DNA of 64,000 bases, from assembly GCA_028753945.1 (NCBI GenBank), contig JAPNXP010000012.1, positions 2,852,001-2,916,000 of the forward strand. Direction: 5' to 3'. Each line of letters opens with the position of its first letter. Within the stretch, counting starts at the first letter, position 1. The notes beneath the pieces were generated by a model. The model did not search any database. It was given only the letters and a program-made list of their open reading frames with translations, and was not told the DNA's origin. The DNA comes from Hexactinellida sp. DTS-2022. Its lineage: Eukaryota > Porifera > Hexactinellida. Below are positions 1 through 12,031 of this stretch, piece after piece. The translations under genes were made by a program, and so were the position numbers.

Positions 1-302
1 AGCTTTGATGGTAGGCCTTATGTAGAGTAGGCTATGGTATAATCCATTCAAAACAAATCGATATCTGGGTATCTCGCTTTTTGGGGGCCCCCTTCCCCCT
101 AACTTTAACCTCATACTTGTAAAAGTTTGCGCCCATGAGATTCACTACGTATGTGTATATCGTCCATTTTAAGTATGACTTCGCTCGCTGTCATTAAATT
201 AGGATGAAAACTCTTTAAGAGTTTTGAGATAATCGCAATCTTGACCAGTATTATTTTTATTTTGATGATATTAGCTCACCTGGTAAAGTTAAGCGATTCG
301 AT

Positions 303-343
303 GCCCAGGGCCCCTGCCCTCCCCCCCTGGATCCGCCTCTGCT
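303..343. mobile_element. fragment of a hAT-like miniature element end
   Basis: The run ending CTGGATCCGCCTCTG is the same terminal sequence as the complete hAT-type miniature element at 33625-33776. Only this end, with its C-rich interior, is present, so it is a truncated copy lying at the edge of the decayed hAT transposase. Confidence 0.5.
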
Positions 344-1085
344 TTTGCAATACTGACTTGCAAAGTGAAGAGGTTTCCTTGGTTTTCACCTCACCAGCCG
401 TACCAATGCTGATAGTCTGCTCCACCTGGTTAAAACCTCGTTGCTGGGTTTTGGCCTTGCATTTACTGAAATACGTGGTCAAGGGTACGATGGTGCTTCA
501 AATATGTCAGGGAAGAATAATGGTCTGCAAGCAAAAGTTATTGCTGAAAATCCAAAGGCTTTGTATTTGTATTGTTTGGTCACCAGCTGAACTTGGTTGT
601 TCAAGATTCGTTTGCATCAATTCCTCAAGTCATGATCTCACCGAACGAATGAATGCGGTCATCATTTTATAAAAATTTCACCCAAGAAGTTGGATCGATT
701 TCAGACAATGATGAATGAGATAGAGAATAGAGGTGATATTCCGCAAGACAAACATTTTACGTCCACTTTGTCCTACGCGTTGGGTTATGAGACTGCCCGC
801 CGTTTATGCGTTCCTAATTCACTATGCAGCAATACTCGAGTTTCTTGAGGCTATAGTAAACGATCGTAGTGAGCCAGGAAAGAGTAGGGGAAGGTGAGTC
901 ATATTTACATGGTCTTGAGTATTTTCAGAATTACTTCAACCTACGAGTTATCCAGAGGCTTTACAAGTTGTTCATCCTATCCACGTAGAATGTCAGGGAA
1001 GAAAAGTGACAACCGGCGAGATCAGTTCATGGCTAAATACATTAATTTTATCCCTAACCTCCGATGGCCAGGAAGAAGTTCTTAA
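340..1085 (+). pseudogene. decayed hAT-type transposase (ZMYM1/DUF4371-like)
   Basis: Fragments in shifting frames match the core of hAT transposases of the ZMYM1/DUF4371 group. Around 450-530 the plus strand reads the hallmark IRGQGYDGASNMSGK, followed by a broken cysteine/histidine then GHQLNLVVQ segment near 570-600. Around 755-850 it reads CPTRWVMRLPAVYAFLIHY, the typical 'CPTRW' block. The reading frame changes at least twice and stops occur, so this is a dead copy of a cut-and-paste transposase. The family normally has an RNase H-like fold in which GYDGA carries a catalytic Asp. Upstream (360-440) weaker similarity reads ADSLLHLVKTSLLGFGL. No terminal repeats were found. The bases before 300 hold nothing I recognise. 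Fairly sure of the family; exact limits are not known. Confidence 0.75.
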
Positions 1086-1171
1086 TTAGCTAACTTACAA
1101 GTATACGAGTAGAACAAAATTGATACTGGTATTTTGACTAATTTTTGCAAAAATCCCGTTATTTACTTATA

Positions 1172-1727
1172 CACTAACCGGCCAAAAGTATTTGAACAAC
1201 AATAATTAGTGTTCAGACATTTGAAGTTATGCCAGCACAAAAACAATGGTAGATGCTACAAAATGGCTATCCACATGAAATGATATGTAAAGTATAATAA
1301 AAAAGCAAATTTTCGAATTTACATTTATATGGAGGAGTTAAACTCATTAAATATATAATTAGCTAATTAAATAATTAATTTGTGATCATTAAGGTGCAAT
1401 GAGAATATATTAATTCTGATAGCAGATTTAAATTCCACATGGTTAAATTACTCTATGTGCAGAATTCAAATCAATCCGAATATTTTCTACTATGAAGGCA
1501 CATTTCCATTAGTGCCACTTATGCCACAAGTGGCAAGTGGCAGAAACACTAATGCTCTTCATGGATATTTGCTAAATTAAATTGAAATCACAATATTTTG
1601 TAATGTATATCTATAATAAGATATTAATAATTTAATAGTCATATTAGAGTAGTTTAGATAGCCGTAAATAAGTTTCCAGGCGAGTATTGTGTGTATTAAT
1701 ATCCCTAATGTTCAAATACTTTTGGCT
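1172..1727. mobile_element. Tc1/mariner-like miniature element, copy 1
   Basis: Starts CACTAACCGGCCAAAAGTAT after a TA and ends with the inverted GTTCAAATACTTTTGGC, whose outermost bases are lost. The interior (1240-1560) matches the inverted right arm of the related copy ending at 6384, including a short self-complementary GCCACAAGTGGC motif near 1520. No transposase frame. TA flanking and a ~25 bp inverted end suggest a Tc1/mariner-type source, which is inferred. Confidence 0.6.
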
Positions 1728-1777
1728 GCAACCCTGATGCTATATCTACAGGAATTTCTATTGTAACGATTATGCTC

Positions 1778-2119
1778 TTACAACACGGAGAACGAGATGT
1801 GCGTATGACCGTCCAACACGGGGAGGGGCCTCCATAATTTGTCCCTGTCCAGACCTTGTCTCAAAGATTCGACAACATCGAGATCGTTCTTGGAATATCT
1901 ATATAGAAGTGCTTTGGCACCAGTTTCCATCACCAAAGAGAAAAGCTCGGTATAAAATGTCCTTATTTGTTCCTCGGTAACCTGTAATGCAGCTCCAACA
2001 GTCCCAGATGAGCGAGCAATGCGGTTTGCCCTAGGAAATTTCGGCAGGTCCAGGCGTAGCTCCTGGATTGTTACAGTCTTTACACTTTCGTATAGCGCCT
2101 CAGAATTTTCTGTATCGTG
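1778..2119 (-). pseudogene. unrecognised coding-like fragment, 113 codons
   Basis: The minus strand is open for 113 codons with coding-like composition, reading for example QELRLDLPKFPRANRIARSS, then VTEEQIRTFYTELFSLV and a C-terminal VLDGHTHISFSVL before a TAA. There is no ATG near its beginning, and the flanks are repeats, so it is probably an exon remnant or part of an old mobile element rather than a complete gene. I do not recognise the family. Confidence 0.35.
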
Positions 2120-2289
2120 TTAAGGAATCTTAAGAATATCGAGATGGCCTGGTACCTGCATCCTGCAGAAAGCTGTTATACTAGATACGATGGTGAATTT
2201 CTTTTTCGTTTAGTTTATATGTCGATCTATGCAACCGCGTGTGGATTATGCTTTACACAAGTTTTACACATTTTATTGTCTAATAGTAC

Positions 2290-2415
2290 TTCGTTGCACC
2301 GGGTAGTCAAAGTCAAACTGAAAGTTAATTCAATTTCAATTGAAAGTGAAAATGGGATTTTTCTATTTATACCTTTTACCCCAGAGCAACGAAAGTTAGA
2401 TCGTCATGAAATTCC
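2290..2415. repeat. old copy of the TTAA miniature-element family
   Basis: The segment with GAAAGTTAATTCAATTTCAA, then TATTTATACCTTTTACCCC, matches the interior of the TTAA-flanked elements at 36277-36392 and 37073-37176. Ends are degraded. Confidence 0.4.
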
Positions 2416-2486
2416 TTGAAATCTCAAGAATAATGTCCGTAAATACGAGAACGTATGAATATATTTGAGTCTGCTACATCCACGTA

Positions 2487-2750
2487 CCGTATTTCCCCGA
2501 ATAAGCACCGGGGGCTTGAATAAGCGCCGGGTCAATAAAAATCACATTGGTATGATAAAATTTATATACATACATTAGTTGATCACTGTAATGTTATTCC
2601 ATTCATTTTGGCAACTTCGGTAGGTATACTGTTGGTAGAAACCATTAGAATCGACCTAAAGAGTATATTCTCGATTTTTCACAAAAATTTCAGCATAATT
2701 TGGGCCCACGAAAACAATAAGCGCCGGGGCGCTTATTCGGGGAAGTAAGG
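2487..2750. mobile_element. TA-flanked miniature element (CCGTATTTCC ends)
   Basis: Begins CCGTATTTCCCCGAATAAGC and ends with the inverted GCTTATTCGGGGAAGTAAGG. It is flanked on both sides by TA (2485-2486 and 2751-2752). 264 bp, no coding frame. A second, diverged member is at 34277-34560. TA duplication points to the Tc1/mariner/pogo group. Confidence 0.7.
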
Positions 2751-3443
2751 TATATCTAATCAAATACATACTTTGTAGAAAAGTAAAATTCATTAATCTA
2801 GCTATTTCTTTTTTGTTGTATTAATCATTGATGCAAGCATTGGATCAATACGAGAAACGCAGGATGAAATTTGATTGATATAACTAGAAAATAAGTGTTT
2901 CCTAATTGTAGATATTCAAACATACTAAATACTGATATTGTAAAGTTCTATTCATGATAGATTCAAAGAAATACTTTCGAAATCGGATATTTTTGTCCAA
3001 TTCTTTTCATGGATAATTCGACAAAATAATCCGATAAGACAAATAGACCCGGTGTGATATCCATGCAAAATGGTATATATATCATAATTTTCCTCGAATA
3101 TTAGGACAAAATAGTCAGATAAAACAAAATAATCCGATGACAAAATAATCCGATTTCGACTGTAGCATATATTTTGAGGCTCCCGCTTTTCTCCCACTTC
3201 ATCTTCTTTTTTGGTTAAACTCATGACAAAATGGCAAAACCTCCCGTTTTTTGGTTTTTGGAGGTTGGCATCCCGATACCATATCATATAGGAATTACTG
3301 CATAAAAATCATAGCTTCTTGCAAAAGGTGTTCGAGAACGCGAATCACAGGCGAATATTCCTACGAACGCCAAGAACGGTCGTGTGTCATACTATATCAT
3401 TCAAATTCCAACCACTAATTAGTAACCATAAGAACATGATATA

Positions 3444-3893
3444 CAGTGGAACCCCGCGTATCGGGGCACTTCCTTCCAAGCGGACAGCGCTCCGATACGA
3501 GGGAGTGCCCCGGTATGCGGGATTCTAAGATAACTCCAAATATGTTAGGTGAAGATAATTAAGTTAGCACCTACACAACAAAAAATAACATATAATCAAA
3601 CCTAGAGTTAAGGATGATAATTCAGCAGTACTACACATTACAATTTCACATTATACTACTTCTATCTACACTAAGAGTCACAACGTTCTGATATTCTCGG
3701 AATATTTTTCAATTACAAATAGTACTAAGCTGCTCAAACGTAAAAAGCAGTTACTAAAAGAGAATAAATTCCAATGTAGAGTACCCCGATACGTGGGGTT
3801 ATTTTTAAAAGGAAAAGAGCAAATTCCCAACCTACTGCCCCGATACGAGGGGTGCCCCGATACGCGCCTGCCCCGATATTCGGGGTTCTACTG
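3444..3893. mobile_element. pogo/Tigger-like miniature element
   Basis: Begins CAGTGGAACCCCG after TA and ends with the inverted CGGGGTTCTACTG. Internal near-terminal repeats of CCCCGATACGAGGGG occur near both ends (3460-3530 and 3780-3885). About 450 bp with no transposase frame. The CAGTRGAACC terminus is typical of pogo/Tigger elements. The right-hand TA is mutated, suggesting moderate age. Confidence 0.7.
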
Positions 3894-4065
3894 AACTATT
3901 CACTTAAGCTTATCATGTATTTAGTAAAGGATCAAATTTTCCAAATAAGTTCTATACAAAGTTGAAATTCAAAACACGTATTAAAAAATATAGTAATAAT
4001 TAGGATACAATTATATAATTTTGAAATAGAATCACAATGGGGACACTATCTAGTCGCATTTTTGA

Positions 4066-4443
4066 GATGTGATAAAGTGTCGCAATAGGATTGCTAAGGG
4101 AACCAAAGGCCCACGAGGCCCCTATGGTCAGAGGCCCCTGGGCACAGGCCGAATAGGCCCGTCCGGTAATCCGGCCCTGGGTCTGGAGGACAACTGCATG
4201 GCAGACTCAGAGCTAAACACATCGGCTAAGTTCTATGCTAGGGAGATCAAGCTGGATAACCTCCGCTTTGAGAGAAATATCTGGTTCGCCCGATGTAAAG
4301 GAATGCAGGACCAGCATACGATTGCAACATTGAGGGAAAATCTAGTCGAAGAGGATGCACTTAAGATAATGATCCCTAATATGCACATGCTTTGTGTCAT
4401 ATACACTAACCAGCCAAAAGTATTTGAACAATTGGAGTTTTAA
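4066..4443 (+). pseudogene. unrecognised coding-like fragment
   Basis: An open plus-strand frame whose middle (about 4198-4385) looks coding: MADSELNTSAKFYAREIKLD then FERNIWFARCKGMQDQHT. The first part is a low-complexity G/P-rich stretch, and the last 13 codons run into the end of the Tc1-like element at 4404. A remnant of a mobile-element protein is possible, but I cannot name it. Confidence 0.3.
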
Positions 4444-6384
4444 CGCTTCCTTACATTACCTTAGTGTTACGTGGTATGGCTATGATTTTTTCTGTAGTAT
4501 AAACTTAAAATTTTAAACGTGGGCCAACTCTGGGTACCTAAAGTAAACAATATATTTTCAAAACATGCCCGAGAATGTCATCATGTATCAAGATTTTTTT
4601 AAAAATGTGGTTTTTGGTCCCCATTGACGATAATAGTGTCCATTTGATTTGTTTGAAGTGATAAATCATAAGAAACCATTGTTTTTTAATCCAATATCTC
4701 ATCAACGATATATTTACTTAATTTCCAACGAACGTTTTCCTTTCTAAAACACCTTAGTTTTAAAATATTTGCAATTTACGGAATTTAGTCAGGATTTTGC
4801 CTAAATTGGACCGATTTTGGAAATATTTCATGAATAACTTAGAAACAATGAAAGATTTGGGGAAACGCTACTGTAAGATTATTTCTATTGATGTTTAGCT
4901 TCTTTCCAAAAATTTCTAGGTTATATCATAATTATTTTCGATGTTATAAATATTTTGCCTCACCCAATATTCCAAATATTTATGTGGAGAAATGGGTTTA
5001 TTAGGACACAATAGTGGCTCTATCTTTCATTAACACCAACCGAAAAGGTTTTTGAACCCATTTCAAGCAGTTCATATACCTTGAAAACGATCACTAGTAG
5101 TGTTAGCAAGAAAGAACTAAGCTCTAGTACAACTTTGATTTTAATAATTGATTTTCTGTGATGGTCACATAACACCTCCATATATGGTATTGGACTTCTT
5201 AGCATGGTAAATCTTTGGAATATACTCTCATTTGTTATTCCAATGTTATATGCATGATATAATGATGTGAATAATCGTTTAGAGCTAAGATCTACAATCT
5301 ATAGTTTATGAAATACAAAAATGCTGTATCATCAAAATGTGGCACATATGCATGCCCATATATGGCCATTTTCTAAACCGTGCATCTGAGAGTCCCAAAA
5401 TGTATTAGGGACGTATATTAAATCGTGTATTGCGAGTCTTTTTCACTAGTAAGTTTTAATTCTAGTTGCACGGGAGTCTGAGAATTGTTTTCAGAGGAGG
5501 CACGTGAGAATTTGTACCCCAAAGATCGATAATGGCCCCTAACTTTTCGAATTTTCTCTTACTATATGATATTTTGATCAATTTTGGTGTTTACCCCAAG
5601 ACTACCAAATGGATCATAAATTAAAAGGAAATCACCAAAATCTTGTTAGTTACAAGTAATCAATGCATCTAAAAGTCCTGAATCACTGAAAATCTATACT
5701 CAAAATCTGATATATTGTTCACATAAAGGTCAAAATAGTGTATATGAACCACATTTGACCTTTGCATGTCCTTGCGAGCTGAATGAAGCGTTGTATAGTA
5801 AATATTTATTTTTTTGGATTTTGTAACAATTGACAAAATAGTAATGTATGGAAGCGTTAATGCAAACTGCAATAATCGTCTGTTAACTTATTAGAGGCTG
5901 TTTAAACTTCTCTGAAATGACTAAAATATCTTGCTATAGTTATAAATTAAATAATATTTTGAATTCACGTGATTTTAGTTAATATCCATGAAGTGGCATA
6001 AGTGTATCTGCCACGTGCCACTTGTGGCACAAGTGGCACAAATGGGAATGTGGCTGTATTCCAGTAGAGAATAAACGTAATCATTTGAAATTATGCTTCT
6101 AGAGTAATTCGCCCATGTGGAATTGAAATCTGCAATCAGAACTTCTATTTTCCCATTCCATCTTGATGATCAGAAATAATATTTTTAATTAGCTAATTAT
6201 ATAGTTAATGAGATTAACACCTCGATGTAAATGTAAATTCAAAAAATTTGCTATTTTATAATACTTCACATATCGTTTTATGTAAATAGCAGTGTTGATG
6301 CATCTACCAATGCTATTCTGCTGATAGAAGCTTGAATGTATAAATACAAATTATTGCTGTTCAAATACTTTTGGCCGGCTAGTG
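4404..6384. mobile_element. Tc1/mariner-like non-autonomous element, ~2 kb
   Basis: Starts CACTAACCAGCCAAAAGTAT and ends with the inverted ATACTTTTGGCCGGCTAGTG. Both sides carry TA (4402-4403 and 6385-6386). The right 400 bp (about 5990-6384) are the inverted counterpart of copy 1 at 1172-1727. The middle 1.5 kb is AT-rich, with no frame longer than about 70 codons and no transposase motif. This may be a non-autonomous element or two half-elements that happen to face each other. Confidence 0.5.
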
Positions 6385-7249
6385 TATGTTAGTCTTCCCG
6401 TTTATACTTGCGAAGCGGAGAGATCTTTTAGGTGCTAAGACGAATCCATACCTTCATACGATATTCTCAATCACAAGTGAGGTTGAAACAATGTTCAATT
6501 TTGGCCAATCCATTTAACACATTCCATGGAAATTGAGCCACTCATTGAGGAGTTCATTGATTCGAATGCTCAAAGGAGGAACAAGTTTGGACCAACCCCC
6601 AATAAATTATTATTTATGATATTGTTTCTACATCAACTATTCAATTAAACAATCGGGTAAATATTAACACAATAAATATTATAATATAGATGAAAACAGT
6701 TATATTAAAATACATTTCTAACCTCGTCCCCACCATATTTATGCGAATTTGAGAGAAATTATACGCCCATGGGACAACCCCTGTAAACAAATTGGAAGCG
6801 ACTCTATATGTTAAATACAGACTAATTTAATTAGAATTAAACACGTCAGTATATTTGCAAGAGTTTTCTTGACGAAGAAAATATACTTATCTTTGTTATG
6901 GAATGTAAATCATAGTTTTCAATTAGAAATTAGATGCTTACTAGATCTCACAAGTTTCAATCATTATAATTATCACAATTTGAAACCAGGCCGGCGCAAC
7001 AGTAATCGGGTCCTTCTGCAAACGGCTAGCGCGGGGCCTCTACATTGTACACATACAGAATTGTCCAATACTAAATACAGTAAAATAGAATGTATGAAAT
7101 CAACCAAGGACAGTTTCATGACAATTACTATTTAGTGTGCAAATTTTATGTATTTTCATAAATGAACCCATCGGTCTCTGTCGCTTCGCGACGGATGATA
7201 AATAATTGGATAAAAATTGCAAAATTGAATTCGTAATCTGCTGACATAA

Positions 7250-7560
7250 TGTTTATTTTTTCTTTAGGTTCATTTAGAATTTTCATTAATTTATTTTCAA
7301 ATTTTTTGTATAGAACAACAATAAATATTCATATTAGAAATCTATTGATGTGAAATTCGAATCAGCATATTTGTTTACCTATAATAACTATTTGAAGTAG
7401 CCTCTATCTCAAAAATAAATGCGGTTTCTTTTGTCCCATCTTTTTAATACAATCCGGACAAACAAATAAACAAACAAACAAACAAACAAACAAACAAACA
7501 AACAAACAAACAAACAAACAAACAAACAAACAAAGAGGCAGACAAAACTATTGAGTTTGG
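7250..7560 (+). repeat. LINE/SINE-like 3' tail with (AAAC)n microsatellite
   Basis: Unit reading AATGCGGTTTC, CCCATC, AATCCGGACAAACAAA and then a run of about 18 AAAC units (7461-7532). The same ordered blocks occur at 15950-16030, in inverse orientation at 38430-38530, and weakly at 55715-55770. Ending in a short tandem tail is typical of RTE-type LINEs and their SINEs. The family assignment is inferred. Confidence 0.4.
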
Positions 7561-8189
7561 ATAATATTGATATACATAGTAGTAGTAAACTAGTAATTTT
7601 TCAGCTCTTTATTTCAGCAGTTGTAGTAAATCTTCTAGAAATCAATTTCCTGCAATATCATTTTCAATTGAAAGAATAGCTAGGTTATTTAGTCTGGATT
7701 TCCTTTTAGATACTTATTCCGGGTATTCTAATTGATTGGCTCAGATATCAGAATATCGACTCTACCTTAAAAATACTGGGGCCCTATACACGGGGCATAG
7801 TGCGTACGCACATGTCGCACATGCCTATCGCCTCCCCTGGTTGAAACAACCAAATTATATTTAACAATTTCAATTGAACTGAAGTGTTAGTAAACAAAGG
7901 AAATTACCAACTCAATTATGGCACAAACGAAGCCCAATTTCAAAATTTGTGCACTGTGAAAAGCTGTAGAATTAAATTATCTATCGAATGCATATAAATT
8001 GATCATTGGGGCACTATTTATTGTTCCTGTTGTCGCATTAAATAGGTTTAAAAATGTGTAATACAAGGCCGCTATACTATAGTATACTCGGCACAGTAAA
8101 AGAACCACCAATCGTAACACTTTGTTTCCTTCCAGAGAAATATAATTCAAGCCAATTTAAAAGATTTCCTCTTATTCCAATATACACTA

Positions 8190-8440
8190 TCCGGCCAAAG
8201 GTATTTTATAAAACAATAATTTTATTCATACATTCCAGCTTCTAGAGGCAAATAACATTTGTAGATGCTTCTTCAGTATGGATGTTTATATTAAACGATA
8301 GGTAAACTATAATAAAATAGCAACATTTTTAAATTTACATTTAACTCATTAACTATATAATTTCTGATCATTATGCGGCAATTAGAATCTACAAATTCTG
8401 ATTTCACGTTTTAATTCCATGTGGTCGAATTACTCTAGGT
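8190..8440 (+). mobile_element. Tc1/mariner-like miniature element, truncated copy 3
   Basis: CACTATCCGGCCAAAGGTAT at the start, and an interior matching 1200-1450 (ATAATAAAATAGCAAC, AACTCATTAAC, ATTCCATGTGG). Only the left half is kept. Confidence 0.5.
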
Positions 8441-8574
8441 CAGTGTTCCGCAACCTTTTTGGTTCTCCAGGCCAATTTTCTATAGACTACAGCTGCCCGG
8501 CCACAATGCAAATTGGCAAAAATTCCCTTAGTGTATCACTTATTTTGGTGGTTTATGTAGTAATATATACTAAA

Positions 8575-8640
8575 CGAGCCCTTCGGTATCGGTCGCTTTG
8601 CAACAGATCGGTGCTACGCACTTCAAGTTAACGGCCGCTA
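8575..8640 (+). repeat. GC-rich 'GAGCCCTTCGGT' repeat
   Basis: A 65 bp GC-rich block (GAGCCCTTCGGTATCGGTCG, CTACGCACTTCAAGTTAACG, GCCGC). Close copies lie at 16052-16130 and, inverted and split by another insertion, at 38826-39105. It resembles a conserved SINE or short-repeat core. No RNA polymerase III boxes could be confirmed. Confidence 0.4.
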
Positions 8641-8649
8641 TGTGAGGTA

Positions 8650-8850
8650 ATAAAGTCGAGTGTGCATGCACATATAGATAGTCGAGTGTGCATGCACATA
8701 TGGATAGTCGAGTGTGTATATTGAAAAGTCGAGTGTGTATCCCATATATTGAAAAGTCGAGTGTGTATTCACATATGGATAGTCGAGTGTGCATGCACAT
8801 ATAGAGTAGAGTGTGTATCCACATAAAGTCGAGTTTGCATACACATTTTA
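8650..8850 (+). repeat. left subterminal tandem array (GTCGAGTGTGCATGCACATA)
   Basis: About nine units of 18-27 bp, all containing GTCGAGT(G)TG(C/T)AT followed by a CACATA-like spacer. Such arrays near transposon ends usually bind the transposase; that role is inferred here. Confidence 0.75.
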
Positions 8851-9343
8851 GCTCTCGTAATTCTTGACAAACACACCACAATCGTGTTTTTTTATAATTT
8901 TATTGAAATAGGCACAGGCACTTGTTGACAATTGTGCACCCTTGCAATATCATATTATTTAAATATGTATAAAGACATTTCCATCTACTCTAGACACATT
9001 TAGAAATTTCGTGACCTGCTTCATTGATTCAAAGCCCGTTAACATACATACCACCCAGGCTTTCATCTAGTCCTAAGAAATCCGCGCACCCTAGGAAATG
9101 TTTATTTACAATCGCGCACCCAAATAGACCAAAAATAACATATTTACCAAAAAAAAGACCAAATTTAGTATTAAAAACACTCTGGGTGCGCACTGCGCAC
9201 CCAATTAATTCCAATTTCACGCACCCTTCCAGCATTTTGCTTAAAATCACGAACCCCTGAGTGCGCGAGCTGCTGTTTTACCTTGGAAGGGGGTCTATCT
9301 ATTTTTAGCAAATAGTCCCTTCACTAATTTTATAAATGCAAAT

Positions 9344-10160
9344 ATGGATGTGATTTGGAAGAGTCTTGCCAATTATCCTATTTCACTAGAGTCTATCCCA
9401 GCACACGATGTCGAAATGATTGCGAAAATAGAGAGTGATCTAACTGGATGCAATGTGAACACATTACGAAAAATTATATCGTGGTTGATTCAAAAATCAG
9501 TAGGTATGTTTCGTAATGCTAAGTTTTACTGTGCAGACTATACTATATTTAATTCCGAACTTAGTCAATGACAATTTTTCTAGGGATAAGTCGAAATCTT
9601 TGTGCTAAAGAAGATAAAAACCCATTTGGTGGCCAGAAGACATACCTTTCTCAAACGTTGCTCGAAAAACATTTAAGAGAACACACCTTATTCGGATCAT
9701 AAATGCATATAGATATTTCAATGCAAATACTGTTTCGCTACGAACTAGCCCGGTTGGCAACTTGGAAACAGAACTGCCTTATGACGACAATTTGGAAACC
9801 GAACTGCCTTATGAGGACAATTTGGAAACAGAACTGCCTTATGATGACAACTTGGAAACCGATTTGATGACGACTTGCAATTAGATAACCTTGTTGAAAC
9901 GGGTTTGTTTTCAGTCCAAATTGGATCTGAAAAACAAAATATTCTAAATAATAGATATGACGTATCATCAAATGATTCTTTTTTACCTGGGCTATCAACT
10001 TGTAAATCTTCCACTATGTTTATGACTAAAGATTGTAATCAGCAACCTGAGAGCACTTCGCCACCAATGTCAGATTCTACACATTCATTTTCACCCACGC
10101 TGGCTGAACTAATAAATACGCGCTCAATTTCCCCATTGAAGATAAATTTACTGTAATTGA
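9344..10160 (+). pseudogene. 5' exons of the Ulp1/PHD transposon gene, with decapeptide repeats
   Basis: Frame beginning MDVIWKSLANYPISLESIPA (9344) runs to a possible splice donor at AAATCA|GTAGGTATG (~9499), and a possible acceptor TTTTTCTAG lies at ~9583. From 9755 to 9870 a 30 bp unit is repeated about 3.5 times, coding a repeated ELPYDDNLET. The frame then continues as an acidic, serine-rich stretch (9875-10155). I do not recognise the N-terminal domain. The position just upstream of the protease exons suggests it is the front of the same protein. Frame changes show decay. Confidence 0.4.
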
Positions 10161-10311
10161 CAAAAGAGTTAAAGAAGAATTTATCAAACAGCTCTCCAAT
10201 ACTAATGCTTTTTATCTGGAGCTTCCATAAACTGTTTCATGGTAAGTGATTTCTTAAATACCTGTCCTTTCTTTCTTGTTTACAAATTACAATCATCCAT
10301 GTTACATTTAG

Positions 10312-10370
10312 GAGCTTCTAAAAGTATCCTATCAAGTCTGTCTGGACTACAAGACACAATTTTATCTCAG
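10312..10370 (+). pseudogene. small internal exon of the Ulp1/PHD gene
   Basis: 59 bp bounded by TTTAG and GTAAAT. It codes ASKSILSSLSGLQDTILSQ without a stop, and the next exon begins after CTTGTAG at 10470. The clean splice signals suggest that the element's gene is (or was) spliced. Confidence 0.4.
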
Positions 10371-10469
10371 GTAAATTAATATTAATCTAAGTAGCTTATT
10401 CTGCAGTAATTGTAGACGAGATTAATTGAAATGTTTGTGGAAATGAGACTGATCGATATTTTCTTGTAG

Positions 10470-11046
10470 AATCGTGAGTTTGTAAAGCCTCCACTAAAAA
10501 AAGCTTACAAATCCATCACGATGGAAACTTGCACTGGGTATGCTCCGGAAAAACTGCTAACGGTGTCTACTTATATGACTCAGCGTTTTCAGGACGTACC
10601 AGCGAGGAACTGGATGTTCAACATGCACTGTTATATGCCACTTAACGAACCCTTCTCGCAATTACTGTTATGCCAATACAACAATAACGTGGTGGAGCAG
10701 ACTGTGGAGTTTTTGCTGCAGCTGTCTGCCTGGCGATAGCGTCTGGGGATGATCCCGTAAATAATCGGTGGGGCCGATCGAATATGCGCAAACATTTGCG
10801 AAAGTGCATCGAAAATCAAACTTTGGAACTTTTCCCACCATCAGAGACCTAAACCACAAGGCATCATGACAATGCAGAAATCTGACACCATTAACATAGA
10901 AATCTGGTGCCTATGTAGGTACCCCAATTTTCGTACAGAAATATGGTCGAATGCACTAAGTGCAAAAAATGGTTTCACAAGCCATGTGTTGGTTTTCTAG
11001 ACAACACTGAGCAAATAATGTTGTTCACTTGTACTATTTGCAATTA
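10470..11046 (+). pseudogene. Ulp1-like cysteine protease domain plus PHD finger (transposon-encoded)
   Basis: One plus-strand frame reads LQIHHDGNLHWVCSG (about 10507-10551), NGVYLYDS, then VMPIQQ and GGADCGVFAAAVCLAIASG (about 10690-10750). Together these supply the His, Asp, Gln and Cys of the Ulp1/C48 peptidase active site. Two TAA codons interrupt this frame, one of them just before GGADCG. Downstream, WCLCR, then ECTKCKKWFHKPC and FTCTIC (10903-11043) form a C4HC3 PHD finger, with a one-base shift between its halves. Ulp1-type proteases cleave SUMO-like conjugates in cells; in transposons of this kind their role is unknown. No host-gene context. Confident about both domains and that this copy is inactive. 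Confidence 0.75.
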
Positions 11047-12031
11047 AATGTATATTTTTCATCTTTTGTCATTACTTAATTCATAATATTATATCATTTT
11101 ATAACTAATATTGAGATTTTCATTGCTAATTAAACTTAGATATCATTTGTGCATTTAAAATAGCTAAAAAATATCTAGTATTAAAGAAAACGTTCTCTAC
11201 TCGCATATATGCTATTTGCTTGGAGATCCGTCTTAGTACAGAGAAATCTATTCACAAGCTTGTGAGTTGATCTTTTTGATATGTTCGCTTTGAATTGACT
11301 TCATTGAGTATGATGGACTACATTTATGGTTCACAGAGTGAAACCTATCAACTAAAAACGCAGTGTCACGAAATAGTGCAGGGTCCCTAAACAAAGAACA
11401 ATATTTAGTCAATTTATTAAGTATAGTGGCATTCGAATTAATAATCTAAATGTTACCTCATTAGACATGTAGTATGCAAATTGCACGCATTATCATAAAT
11501 GATAATCTTTGGAGGTTTCTTGAAAATACTGATTAGCAAGTTATATACTATAACCGTGGACTCTCGTTCTCTTAAAATCTCAAAACCATAACAAATCTTG
11601 TGTTGCCTTCTAAGAACTAGCATTCCTGGAGAGAATTTATTGTGTTTGGGATAGATCTTTGAACATTGGAAGTTGCATCTGCTTTTCCAATCTCATATTT
11701 TGGTAATCTATAGAATAAAATTTGCTCTCAAAATGAATTCAAATAAAAAGACATTTTTATAGTTTAGTGTAAATATATCTAACACATCAGTATTAATTGA
11801 TAATATGTGCATTTTATTGTTGTTACAGTACATATGTATTGGATATAGTGATAGTGGTGGTGATTTGGGGATAAATTATCACTATTATCCAATATATATC
11901 ACTACATTATCCATTATGTACAGTAGTAGGTGACTGATTAGATTAACAAGGATACAAATGTATTTCACCAGTATACGTATATTTTTCTACTTCCAAGGTA
12001 TTTAAATCTATAAGAATTAATTTAAAACACA

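Noticed and set aside
7461-7532. Telomere-like or CRISPR-like repeat (AAAC)n
   Set aside because: A simple microsatellite tail of an interspersed repeat, with no spacers and no telomeric unit.
8570-8881. Cys/His-rich minus-strand frames (CACTLDY repeats)
   Set aside because: Translation of the subterminal 20-25 bp tandem array, not a zinc-finger protein.
10521-10739. 72-codon frame beginning METCTGYAPEKLL
   Set aside because: Out of frame with the Ulp1-like active-site motifs that overlap it; a shadow.
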